A DNA stretch of 64,000 nucleotides, from NCBI GenBank assembly GCA_963730365.1, contig CAVSRM010000010.1, positions 379,455-443,454 on the forward strand, given 5' to 3'. Shown here piece after piece: positions 35,062 to 42,676 of the stretch. Numbering within the stretch: the stretch's first letter is position 1; each line of letters begins with the position of its first letter. Source of the DNA: Fodinibacter sp963730365. GTDB lineage: Bacteria > Actinomycetota > Actinomycetes > Actinomycetales > Dermatophilaceae. Both the position numbers and the translations under genes were made by a program. The notes below the pieces were generated by a model, which was given only the letters and a program-made list of their open reading frames with translations, ran no database searches and was not told the origin of the DNA.

Positions 35062-35385
35062 ATGGGAGCCATCTCCACCACCACCGACTCGACCTTCGAG
35101 GCCGACGTCATCAAGAGCGAGAAGCCCGTGCTCGTCGACTTCTGGGCCCCGTGGTGCGGGCCGTGCCGAGCCGTCGCGCCGGTCCTCGAAGAGATCGCCC
35201 GCGACCACGACGAGGTCTCCATCGTCAAGCTCAACACCGACGAGAACCCCTCGATCACCGGCAAGCTCGGCATCACGAGCATCCCGACCATGCACGTCTA
35301 CATGGGCGGCGAGATCGTCAAGACCATCATCGGTGCCAAGCCCAAGCCCCAGTTGCTGCGTGAGCTCGCACCCTTCCTCAGCTGA
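35062..35385 (+). CDS. trxA: Thioredoxin
   Basis: A 107-residue thioredoxin with the active site WCGPCR (about 31-36) in the segment VLVDFWAPWCGPCRAVAPVL and the cis-Pro loop SIPTMHVY. It is the substrate of TrxB encoded just upstream. ATG 35062 is preceded by AAAGGAACC. The gene ends at a strong bidirectional hairpin before parB. Confidence 0.98.
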   Translation: MGAISTTTDSTFEADVIKSEKPVLVDFWAPWCGPCRAVAPVLEEIARDHDEVSIVKLNTDENPSITGKLGITSIPTMHVYMGGEIVKTIIGAKPKPQLLRELAPFLS

Positions 35386-35400
35386 CGGTCGCGCAACCGA

Positions 35401-35445
35401 AGGGGGCGCGTAAACCATTGCAGGACAATGGTTTACGCGCCTCTT
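35401..35445. terminator. Bidirectional terminator between trxA and parB
   Basis: A perfect 15-bp stem (GCGCGTAAACCATTG and complement) with a 5-base loop is extended to about 20 pairs by flanking GGGGG/CTCTT pairs. It sits between the convergent trxA and parB stops and can serve both strands. It is unusually A/T-rich for this genome. Confidence 0.88.
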
Positions 35446-35464
35446 CGGCGTTGGTGCAGATGAC

Positions 35465-36565
35465 TCAGTCGTCCTGCCCGTCGCGCAGGCCCATGCTGTC
35501 GAGGATGCGGTTGAGGTCCTCCACGGACGCGAACTCCACGGTCAGGCGACCCTTGCGCTGACCGAGCGCGATCCGCACCCGCGTCTCGAGGCGGTCCGAG
35601 AGGTCGGCCGCAAGGTCGTCGAGCTGCGGGCGGCGGGTGCCGGCCCTCGGCGCCCGGCGGGCGGGAGCGGTGTCGTCGTGCCCGAGCGTGACGAGCTCCT
35701 CGACGGTGCGCACCGAGAGCCCCTCGGCGACCACGCGCTGGGCCATCCGCTCCATCGCGGCCGCGTCGGCCATCCCGAGGAGTGCCCTGGCATGCCCTGC
35801 ACTGAGGACACCCGCGGCCACCCGGCGCGCCACCACCGGGGGCAGTCGCAGCAGCCGAAGGGTGTTGGAGATCTGTGGGCGCGAGCGACCGATCCGCTGG
35901 GCGAGCTCCTCCTGGGTGCAGCCGAAGTCGTCGAGGAGCTGCTGGTAGGCCGCCGCCTCCTCCAGGGCGTTGAGCTGGCTGCGGTGCAGGTTCTCCAGGA
36001 GCGCATCCCTCAGGAGGGCGTCCTCCTCGGTCGCCTTGATGATCGCGGGAATGTCGGGCATTCCGGCGGCTTGCGAGGCGCGCCACCGCCGCTCCCCCAT
36101 GATCAGCTCGAACTGCACCTCGTCGTCGGGCCCGGCCGTGGGCGAGCGCCGCACGACCACCGGCTGGAGCACGCCGATCTCACGAATCGAGTGGACCAGC
36201 TCGGCGAGCTCGTCCTCGTCGAAGACCGTGCGGGGCTGCCGCGGGTTGGGGCCGATCGCGCCGAGGGGGACCTGGGCGAACTCCGCCCCGGGGACGGGCT
36301 GTAGCGCGTCCGGGTCGGGCTCGGCGTCCTGGGCCGTCTCCGGGGATGCCGGCGCAGCCGGGGGCTGCTCGGGCTCCGGGGGCGCACCGGCGCCGTCCCC
36401 GACATCCACGGGCTCGATCGGTCCGGCCGGACCGGCCTCGCCCACAGGTCCGGGCATGGCATCCCGATCCCGGAAGAACACGTCGACGGGTCGGTCCGTG
36501 GCCGGGGCTCCGCTGGGGATGAGTGCTCCCAGGCCTCGGCCCAGGGCGCGGCGCTTCTCGCTCAT
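35465..36565 (-). CDS. parB: Chromosome-partitioning protein ParB
   Basis: ParB of 366 residues, the CTPase clamp that loads at parS. It starts MSEKRRALGRGLGALIPSG, followed by an acidic/Pro-rich linker (about 45-95), the ParB/Srx CTPase domain with NPRQPRTVFDEDELAELVHSI and MGERRWRASQAAG, a helix-turn-helix (EELAQRIGRSRPQISNTLRLL) that reads parS, and a C-terminal dimerisation domain (DDLAADLSDRLETRV). Its ATG overlaps the parA stop by four bases (ATGA). Eight parS-type sites lie between 37699 and 39582. Confidence 0.98.
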   Translation of the reverse strand: MSEKRRALGRGLGALIPSGAPATDRPVDVFFRDRDAMPGPVGEAGPAGPIEPVDVGDGAGAPPEPEQPPAAPASPETAQDAEPDPDALQPVPGAEFAQVPLGAIGPNPRQPRTVFDEDELAELVHSIREIGVLQPVVVRRSPTAGPDDEVQFELIMGERRWRASQAAGMPDIPAIIKATEEDALLRDALLENLHRSQLNALEEAAAYQQLLDDFGCTQEELAQRIGRSRPQISNTLRLLRLPPVVARRVAAGVLSAGHARALLGMADAAAMERMAQRVVAEGLSVRTVEELVTLGHDDTAPARRAPRAGTRRPQLDDLAADLSDRLETRVRIALGQRKGRLTVEFASVEDLNRILDSMGLRDGQDD

Positions 36566-37824
36566 GAAGGGTCCTTCGTGCTGGATCGGGCCACACCGCG
36601 CTCGGCCAGCTCGACCGCTGCCTCGAGGTAGGACAGCGCGCCGCTGCTGTTGGGGTCGTAGGTCATCACGGTCTGGCCGTGGCTCGGCGCCTCGGAGATC
36701 CGCACCGATCGCGGCACGGAGGCCTTCAGGGTCTGGTCCGGGAAGTGCTCCCGGACCTCGTCCGCGACCTGGGCGGACAGCCGGGTCCGGCCGTCGTACA
36801 TGGTGAGCAGGATGGTCGACACGTGCAACGACGGGTTGAGGTGGTTGCGGATCAGTTCGATGTTCTTCAGCAGCTGGGAGACCCCCTCGAGGGCGTAGTA
36901 CTCGCACTGGATGGGGATGAACACCTCCGTCGCGGCGACGAACGCGTTGACCGTGAGCAGTCCGAGGCTGGGCGGGCAGTCCACGAGCACGTAGTCCAGC
37001 TGGCGGCCGGTGGCCTCACAGTCGTTCACGTACGCCGCGACCGCCTTCTGCAGCCTGGTCTCTCGGGCGACCAGGGAGACGAGCTCGATCTCGGCTCCGG
37101 CGAGGTCGATGGTGGCCGGAGCGCACCACAGGCCCGGGATGTCCGGGCACTCCTGGACAACCTCGTCGAGGGGTCGGCCTTCGACGAGCACGTCGTAGAT
37201 GCTCGGCACCTCCGCGTGGTGCGCGATGCCGAGCGCGGTGCTGGCGTTTCCCTGCGGGTCGAGGTCGACGACGAGCACGGTGCTCCCGGCCTGCGCGAGG
37301 GCCGCTGCGACGTTGACGGTCGTCGTCGTCTTGCCGACCCCGCCCTTCTGGTTGGCGACGGTCATCACCCGAGTCCGTTCCGGCCGAGGAACGGTCCGCC
37401 CGGAGAGGGTGATCCGCTTGCGCGCATCAGCGGCCACCGCCTGGGCCAGGGGCGTGTGCCGGTCGGTTCCCGGGAGTGACGCCGCGAGCGCCTCCCGATC
37501 CGCCACCGCGGGGTCACCGACGACCGCGGGCGGTGGGTCGGCTTTCGCCGCACCCGGATTGCGCGAGGGGTCGGCCGGGCCGGCGTCGAGGGTCGTCGCG
37601 GCGTCGAGGTCTTCGACAGCGTCACCGTCATCGGAGGAGTCGACGTCGTCCGAGGAGTCGAGGTCTTCGTGAGAGTGCTGTGCGTCAGGGGAGGGCGGTG
37701 TTTCACGTGAAACACCGTCGGCTCGTGGCCATCCGAGGGGCGTCGTGGATCCACCGCCAAGCACCGGGAACCCCAAGCCGGAGGCGACTGTGCGCTCCGG
37801 CAATCGTGTCGTGCTCGTGCTCAC
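36562..37824 (-). CDS. parA: Chromosome-partitioning ATPase ParA
   Basis: A ParA/Soj ATPase (420 residues as read) that moves ParB-parS complexes. The deviant Walker A KGGVGKTTTTVNVAAALA lies at about residue 163-180, with VVDLDPQGNAS and DYVLVDCPPSLGLLTVNA. The N-terminus is about 150 residues longer than usual and low in complexity, with acidic Asp/Ser stretches. A parS site (37699-37714) lies inside this extension and is translated. GTG 37824 has GAAGGTGG upstream; a start nearer to the ATPase core cannot be excluded. The upstream 1 kb has no genes. Confidence 0.95.
   Translation of the reverse strand: MSTSTTRLPERTVASGLGFPVLGGGSTTPLGWPRADGVSRETPPSPDAQHSHEDLDSSDDVDSSDDGDAVEDLDAATTLDAGPADPSRNPGAAKADPPPAVVGDPAVADREALAASLPGTDRHTPLAQAVAADARKRITLSGRTVPRPERTRVMTVANQKGGVGKTTTTVNVAAALAQAGSTVLVVDLDPQGNASTALGIAHHAEVPSIYDVLVEGRPLDEVVQECPDIPGLWCAPATIDLAGAEIELVSLVARETRLQKAVAAYVNDCEATGRQLDYVLVDCPPSLGLLTVNAFVAATEVFIPIQCEYYALEGVSQLLKNIELIRNHLNPSLHVSTILLTMYDGRTRLSAQVADEVREHFPDQTLKASVPRSVRISEAPSHGQTVMTYDPNSSGALSYLEAAVELAERGVARSSTKDPS
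37699..37714. promoter_or_regulatory. parS: parS site inside parA coding region
   Basis: TGTTTCACGTGAAACA is a perfect 16-bp ParB-binding palindrome and is read as Val-Ser-Arg-Glu-Thr in the N-terminal extension of ParA. Confidence 0.95.
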
Positions 37825-37923
37825 GCGCCCACCTTCGTCGAGTCCTATCATTCTGCGCCCCCATCCAACCCCACGACTCCACGACTCACCAAAGACACCG
37901 GCGCGAACGACTCCTGGCACGAC

Positions 37924-37937
37924 GTTTCACGTGAAAC
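37924..37937. promoter_or_regulatory. parS: parS site upstream of parA
   Basis: A perfect GTTTCACGTGAAAC core lies 100 bases before the parA start, where ParB binding could also affect parAB transcription. Confidence 0.95.
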
Positions 37938-38083
37938 ATGTCCAGCGCGGGGGGAGTCCCAGGGACCGCTCCACAGGCGGAGTGAGCGTGCTCGTACGAC
38001 CTGGATCGACCCTCGTGGACGCTGGCTGCTCCCGGCGACCACCCAGAGGACCCGAGCGCGTCCGTGTGGGTCCGCGGTTCGTC

Positions 38084-38097
38084 GTTTCACGTGAAGC
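38084..38097. promoter_or_regulatory. parS: Near-perfect parS site
   Basis: GTTTCACGTGAAGC differs from the consensus by one base in the right arm. The other sites of the cluster are perfect, so this may be a weaker site. Confidence 0.75.
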
Positions 38098-38311
38098 GAC
38101 GCCTCCCCCTCAGCCGGTGGTCGCGGATACGTCCCGGTTCGTCCGACGAGCCTCGGTCTCGTCGGGCGGTCGCTCGCGCGACCACACCCTCCTGCACCTG
38201 CAGCACCCATCGATGTGGAGCCGGCAACGACCGCGGCTAGGGTCACCCACGGTTCACACCCCGGCACACCCCATCGGCTCGCGATGCCTCGTCGGCCGCT
38301 CGCCCAGTCCG

Positions 38312-38325
38312 GTTTCACGTGAAAC
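38312..38325. promoter_or_regulatory. parS: parS site in parA-rsmG spacer
   Basis: A perfect GTTTCACGTGAAAC core within the 1 kb gene-free spacer. Confidence 0.95.
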
Positions 38326-38646
38326 GTGACCGACAGGGCGCACCCATGCCGTTCACTGCCGCCCGGCGTCCGGCCCGTGCGGCGGACCCCGGCGGACTCG
38401 CCGGCCATCCTTCCCACCCGTTCCCCCGTGCACCGAGGTCGAGCCGGCCAGGCCCGGGGTCACCTCCTCCCAACGGCCCGCCAGCACCGGGTCCGGTCGA
38501 TCCGAGCATGCGGACCGCGCGGACCCGGTGCCCTTCATATGAAGCGCCGGTTCGACGACGACGACCTCGCGTCGACCCGGACCAGCTCCCGTCCACCGGA
38601 CGACGTCGAGGCTCGGCGGGTCTCCCGCCGAGAGCGGGGCGCGTGT

Positions 38647-38660
38647 GTTTCACGTGAAAC
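38647..38660. promoter_or_regulatory. parS: parS site in parA-rsmG spacer
   Basis: A perfect GTTTCACGTGAAAC core, flanked by GT and GG. Confidence 0.95.
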
Positions 38661-38764
38661 GGACGCCCGATTCGCCAGTGGACGACCTCGCGCCTCGACC
38701 TGGAGACCCTCCGGTCCCTCGGGGGTGTGCCAATGGTCGACACGCGCGAGCTCGGTAGGCGTCC

Positions 38765-38778
38765 GTTTCACGTGAAAC
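38765..38778. promoter_or_regulatory. parS: parS site near rsmG 3' end
   Basis: A perfect GTTTCACGTGAAAC core about 100 bases downstream of the rsmG stop. Confidence 0.95.
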
Positions 38779-38879
38779 ATCGGAGCGGCGACTCGACGTC
38801 CAGCGGGACCGCGTGCGGCCCCGCGGCAGCCGGCGTACCCGATTCCCCGCCCTCCGGGCGCTCCGAGTCAGTCGCGACG

Positions 38880-39575
38880 TCAGCGTCGGCGCTTCGGACG
38901 GCCCGATCGAGCTGGGCGCGGCGTGAAGGACAGGTCCACCGTGAGGACAGCCTCCTCCAAGGCCCCGACGCCATGCTCGGTGACCGCCGCCCGGACCAGC
39001 CCGAGCCGCTCGAGAGCCCGCCGGTCCTCCTCGAGCTCGACGGCGGCCGAGCGTCCCTTCATCGCCACCAGCGTGCCCCCCGGCTCGAGGAGGGGAACGC
39101 ACCAGCGAGCGAGCTTGTCGAGCCTGGCCACCGCGCGCGCCGTGACCCAAGGCGCCGACACGGCGCCCACGAGGTCCTCGGCTCGACCCCGGTGCACGGT
39201 GACGTTGGAGAGATCGAGGTCCGACACGGCCCGGGTCAACCACTCGGTACGCCTCAGCATGGGCTCGACGAGGTGGACGTCGAGGTCAGGCCGCGCGATC
39301 GCGAGGACCACTCCTGGCAGTCCGGCCCCACTCCCGACGTCCACGACGCGGGCGGCGGCGGGGAAGGAGTCCTCGATGACCGCACAGTTGAGCAGGTGCC
39401 GGTCCCACAGTCGGGGCACCTCCCGGGGCCCGATGAGGCCATGGCTCACTCCGGTGTCGGCGAGGATGCCGGCAAACTGCCCGGCCAGGCCCATTCCACC
39501 GCCAAACACGCCAGCCGCACCCTCGGGTGCGGCTGGCGTGGAGACCGGACCGGATCCGGCGTCGTCATGTTTCAC
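38880..39575 (-). CDS. rsmG: 16S rRNA (guanine527-N7)-methyltransferase RsmG
   Basis: RsmG (GidB) of 231 residues methylates G527 of 16S rRNA with S-adenosylmethionine; loss gives low-level streptomycin resistance. The SAM motif VVDVGSGAGLPGVVLAI is at about 87-103 and the guide segment GPREVPRLWDRHLLNCAVI at about 49-67. The GTG start at 39575 lies within a parS site; no better RBS-supported start is seen upstream, and an internal ATG at 39494 would remove part of the N-terminal helix. It follows jag by 10 bases. The C-terminus is basic (RPKRRR). Confidence 0.95.
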   Translation of the reverse strand: MKHDDAGSGPVSTPAAPEGAAGVFGGGMGLAGQFAGILADTGVSHGLIGPREVPRLWDRHLLNCAVIEDSFPAAARVVDVGSGAGLPGVVLAIARPDLDVHLVEPMLRRTEWLTRAVSDLDLSNVTVHRGRAEDLVGAVSAPWVTARAVARLDKLARWCVPLLEPGGTLVAMKGRSAAVELEEDRRALERLGLVRAAVTEHGVGALEEAVLTVDLSFTPRPARSGRPKRRR

Positions 39576-39582
39576 GTGAAAC
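39569..39582. promoter_or_regulatory. parS: parS site overlapping the rsmG start
   Basis: A perfect GTTTCACGTGAAAC core; its right half supplies the GTG start codon used for rsmG at 39575, so ParB occupancy would touch the rsmG translation start and the jag-rsmG junction. Confidence 0.95.
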
Positions 39583-39585
39583 GCG

Positions 39586-40224
39586 TCAGGCCGGAAGGAT
39601 CACGACGTGCCGACGCGGCTCGGAGCCCTCGGACTCCGACACCAGACCCGCGGCCAGCACCTCGTCGTGCACGACCTTGCGCTCGAATGCGGTCATCGGC
39701 TCCAGTGCCTGGCTCTCGCCGGACTCCTTGACCCGCGCGATGGCCGCGGCGGCGACCTCCACGAGGACCCGGCGTCGCTCCGCCCGGTGGCCTGCCACGT
39801 CGAGCATGAGCCGGCTGCGTTCACCCGTCGCCGACTGCACGGCGAGCCGGGTGATCTCCTGGAGCGCCTCCAGCACATTGCCGTCGGTGCCGACCATCCG
39901 CCGGGGGACTCGCCCGTCCTCGGAGTCGACGACCGAGATCGCGGCGCGGTCGCCGTCGATGTCGACGTCGATGTCACCGTCGAGGTCGCAGATGTCGAGC
40001 AGGGTCTCGAGGAAGTCAGCGGCCACCTCGCCCTCACGCTCGAGCTGCTGGAGCCGGGTCGGCGCCTCGGCCGTGCCGTCGTGGGCAGCCGTCGCTGCGA
40101 CGGTGCCGTCGGGGAGCTCCTCGGTGGCAGCGGTACCGGGTTCGACGCTGCCGAGCTCGGAGTCCAGGACATCGGTCGTCGTGCCCTCGGACACGGTCGC
40201 GTCCTCGGTCAGGTGTTCGCTCAT
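39586..40224 (-). CDS. jag: R3H/KH RNA-binding protein Jag (KhpB)
   Basis: A 212-residue RNA-binding protein. After an acidic N-terminal tail it has a KH-like domain (about 60-130, with RVPRRMVGTDGNVLEALQEI) and an R3H domain (about 135-205, with LEPMTAFERKVVHDEVLA and SEGSEPRRHVVI). The extra Jag-N domain found in firmicutes is replaced by the acidic tail. It lies between yidC and rsmG as in most actinobacteria and may regulate mRNAs for envelope proteins together with KhpA. Confidence 0.95.
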   Translation of the reverse strand: MSEHLTEDATVSEGTTTDVLDSELGSVEPGTAATEELPDGTVAATAAHDGTAEAPTRLQQLEREGEVAADFLETLLDICDLDGDIDVDIDGDRAAISVVDSEDGRVPRRMVGTDGNVLEALQEITRLAVQSATGERSRLMLDVAGHRAERRRVLVEVAAAAIARVKESGESQALEPMTAFERKVVHDEVLAAGLVSESEGSEPRRHVVILPA

Positions 40225-40247
40225 CAGGTCTCCTGCGTTCAGGGGGA

Positions 40248-41390
40248 TCAGGTCGTGGAGGACGTGGCGTCCCCGGGCTTCTTCTTGCGCTTCTTCTTGG
40301 GCCTCGTGCTGCCGTTGGCGGTGGGGGGAGCGGCCTTGGGCTTGGCGTCGGCCGGGTCGGCCGCCGCACCGGTGCCCGGGGTGGCCTTGGTCCCGTCGGC
40401 CTCGTTCGCCGTCGGAGCCGGCTTCGCCCCGCCCGACTTGTTCCGCTTCTTCGACTTGGGTTGGGACCGCTGTCCGCCGGTCTTGACCTCGGTCTCGACC
40501 TCTGCGGCGATGGCCGCCGCTGCCGCCGCCCCGGGCACCGGCTTGCCCTTCTTCTGCAGGCGCGCGTGGTAGGCCTTCTCCGCGGCCGAGCCGGGGGCCG
40601 GCAGGCGGCGGATCACGTAGAACTGCTGGGCCATCGACCACACGTTGGTGGTGAACCAGTAGATGAGGACACCGATCGGGAAGTTGACACCGGACACCGC
40701 GAAGACGACGGGGAGGATGTAGAGCAGCAGCTTCTGCTGCTTGGCGAAGGGGTTGTCCAGCGCGGAGGCCGGCATGTTCTTCGTCATCAGCTGGCGCTGG
40801 GTGGTGAAGGTCGTCGCCGACATGAGCACGATGAGGATCGCCGCGACGATCCGCACGTTGATGTTGTCCGGCGACCCGAGGAAGGTCGCCGAGAGCGGCG
40901 CGCCGAAGATCGTCGCCGACTCGAACTGCGCAGCCACCGGCTGGGTGATCGGCCCGATCGCCTGGCGGGTGCCGTTGGAGACCTCGTCGAGGCCGTTGAG
41001 AACCCGGAAGAGGCCGAAGAAGAACGGCGACTGCACGAGGATCGGCAAGCAGGAGGAGAACGGGTTGGTGCCCTCCTTCTTGTACAGCTCCATCGTCTCC
41101 TGGGTCATCGCCTGGCGTGACTCAGGGTCGCTCTTGCCCTTGTACTTCTTCTGGATCTTCTGCAGCTCCGGCTGGATCATCTGCATCTTGCGCGAGGCCA
41201 TGATCTGCTTGAAGAAGAGCGGGATCATCGCGGCACGCATGACGATCACCAGGCCGATGATCGAGAGCGTCCAGGTCCAGCCCGACGCCTCCGGCATGCC
41301 GATCGAGGTCAGCACGGCGTGGAAGCTGTACATGATCCACGCCACGAGCCATTCGATCGGGAAGAGGATCGAATTGAAGAGATCGCCCAT
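40248..41390 (-). CDS. yidC: Membrane protein insertase YidC
   Basis: A 380-residue insertase of the Oxa1 superfamily. The five core helices are visible, with MRAAMIPLFFKQIMASRKMQ carrying the conserved Arg in the hydrophilic groove, and a later helix containing VNFPIGVLIYWFTTNVWSM. The long C-terminal tail is rich in Ala, Lys and Arg (KPKKKRKKKPGD at the end) and probably contacts the ribosome. It lacks a large extracellular domain, as usual in Gram-positives. It follows yidD by 59 bases. Confidence 0.97.
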   Translation of the reverse strand: MGDLFNSILFPIEWLVAWIMYSFHAVLTSIGMPEASGWTWTLSIIGLVIVMRAAMIPLFFKQIMASRKMQMIQPELQKIQKKYKGKSDPESRQAMTQETMELYKKEGTNPFSSCLPILVQSPFFFGLFRVLNGLDEVSNGTRQAIGPITQPVAAQFESATIFGAPLSATFLGSPDNINVRIVAAILIVLMSATTFTTQRQLMTKNMPASALDNPFAKQQKLLLYILPVVFAVSGVNFPIGVLIYWFTTNVWSMAQQFYVIRRLPAPGSAAEKAYHARLQKKGKPVPGAAAAAAIAAEVETEVKTGGQRSQPKSKKRNKSGGAKPAPTANEADGTKATPGTGAAADPADAKPKAAPPTANGSTRPKKKRKKKPGDATSSTT

Positions 41391-41449
41391 GGTGTCCTTC
41401 AGACGGTGCCGACCGGAGCCGACGTGGTGGTGTCACTGTCGTGACGTGG

Positions 41450-41788
41450 TCAGTGTGAGTGGTGCACGTCCCGCTGGTCGCCGGCGTGCCCGTCGGCCGG
41501 ATCCCCGACGCCGCGGGGTCCGGTCGTGCCCGGGACCGGTCGCCCGGTCTCCGCGTCGCGCAGGGGGACGTGGTCGACGCCGCCCGGAGTCCACGGGTGG
41601 CAGCGGCCGAGCCGGCGTATCGCCATCCAGGACCCGCGAAGTGGACCGAACCGCTCGAGCGAGGTCACGGCGTACGCGGAGCACGACGGGTAGAAGCGGC
41701 AGGTCGGGGGACGCATCGGCGAGATGAGGTTCTGGTACCCACGAATCAGCCAGATCAGCGGTGTCGCAAGTACTCGACCGACGCTCAT
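41450..41788 (-). CDS. yidD: Membrane protein insertion efficiency factor YidD
   Basis: A 112-residue small protein with the family core LIRGYQNLISPMRPPTCRFYPSCSAYA (positions about 14-40, three Cys). The last 40 residues are a hydrophilic His/Gly-rich extension. Its ATG overlaps the rnpA stop by four bases, so it is translated in coupling with RnpA. Confidence 0.95.
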   Translation of the reverse strand: MSVGRVLATPLIWLIRGYQNLISPMRPPTCRFYPSCSAYAVTSLERFGPLRGSWMAIRRLGRCHPWTPGGVDHVPLRDAETGRPVPGTTGPRGVGDPADGHAGDQRDVHHSH

Positions 41789-42150
41789 GAGGCACGCTCC
41801 AGACGACGAATTACCTTGTCCACCAACGGTTTTACGTTGGCGGTAAGTTCCCCGAAGGACGCAAGGGCCGCAGGGGGGTTGGCTCGCACGACCAGGTCGA
41901 CACCGTCCGGGACCGTGTCGATCCCGCCGGCGAGGACTGCCCGGAGGCGGCGCTTCGTGCGGTTGCGGACGACCGCTCCGCCCACGGCCTTGGACACGAC
42001 GAAACCGACTCGCGCCGGGTGTCCCGCGCGCGCGTCGGTCTGGTTGGCATGGACCACGACGAGTCTCGAACCGGCCCGGGTGCTCCCGGGACCGCGGACC
42101 GCCGACGTGAAGTCCGCCCGATCACGCAGACGGTTCGGCGCCGGCAGCAC
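41785..42150 (-). CDS. rnpA: Ribonuclease P protein component
   Basis: RnpA of 121 residues helps the RNase P RNA cut 5' leaders from tRNA precursors. The RNA-binding signature RNRTKRRLRAVL is at about 62-73 and the N-terminal LPAPNRLRDRADFTSAV is typical. GTG 42150 follows rpmH by nine bases. Confidence 0.96.
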   Translation of the reverse strand: MLPAPNRLRDRADFTSAVRGPGSTRAGSRLVVVHANQTDARAGHPARVGFVVSKAVGGAVVRNRTKRRLRAVLAGGIDTVPDGVDLVVRANPPAALASFGELTANVKPLVDKVIRRLERAS

Positions 42151-42159
42151 CGCCCGGCC

Positions 42160-42297
42160 TCAGGCGGAGAGCTCGGCGCGGCCCTTGCGGCGACGGCTGG
42201 CGAGGATGGAACGCCCGGCGCGGGTGCGCATGCGCAGGCGGAACCCGTGGGTCTTGGCCCGGCGACGATTGTTCGGCTGGAAGGTCCGCTTGCTCAC
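42160..42297 (-). CDS. rpmH: 50S ribosomal protein L34
   Basis: L34 has 45 residues and starts MSKRTFQPNNRRRAKTHGFR, ending RRRKGRAELSA; this is unmistakable although the gene is short. GTG 42297 is the start. It heads the rpmH-rnpA-yidD-yidC-jag-rsmG run on the minus strand and is divergent from dnaA. Confidence 0.98.
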   Translation of the reverse strand: MSKRTFQPNNRRRAKTHGFRLRMRTRAGRSILASRRRKGRAELSA

Positions 42298-42676
42298 GAT
42301 GATCTCTTATCTGGTGGCGGGCCGGTGGGCCCGGTGGTCGGGGGCGGCGCGTGGTCGGCTGCAATCGGAAACCCGTGACAGGCGACGGAGCGGGTCCCGC
42401 CAGGATGTGGGGTCACGGGCATGCGAAAGCAGCCGAACAACAGGCCCCACAAAGGTACGCGAGGGCGCCGTCAAGGGTCAAACCGGGGCGAGTGTCCCCG
42501 GCGATCCGGAAAAGAGCCTAGGATCGCACGGAGCAACGTCGGCGACGCTGAGCGACACACCCCACGGAGTACGCGGTATACCCACAGCTTGTGGACAAGC
42601 GTGTGGACAGAGGTGGCGAACCGCACGGTTCAGGCGTGCTGACAAGCCAATGCGGCGACCGAAGAGGGGAAGACGC
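42298..42676. promoter_or_regulatory. rpmH-dnaA divergent control region with DnaA boxes
   Basis: This 379-base spacer carries a TAGGAT -10 candidate for dnaA at 42519-42524 and DnaA-box-like sequences just before dnaA: TACCCACAG (42579-42587), TGTGGACAA (42590-42598) and TGTGGACAG (42602-42610). They suggest autoregulation of dnaA and may form the left part of the origin. No gene is seen here. Confidence 0.75.

Larger units (their letters stand above)
37825..38879. other. Gene-free parS spacer between parA and rsmG
   Basis: About 1.05 kb without a credible gene separates rsmG from parA, which are usually close neighbours. Five of the parS-type sites lie here. Open frames in it on both strands are Arg/Ser/Pro-rich and have no recognisable domains, ribosome binding sites or codon pattern. 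It looks like an expanded centromere region. Confidence 0.75.

Noticed and set aside
38533..38544. Palindrome CTTCATATGAAG in the parS spacer as a further parS
   Set aside because: Its core is CATATG rather than CACGTG and it differs from parS at several positions; it may be a decayed site but cannot be called one.
38319..38780. Short open frames in the parA-rsmG spacer
   Set aside because: They are Arg/Ser/Pro-rich, lack ribosome binding sites and run through parS palindromes; no homologous look.
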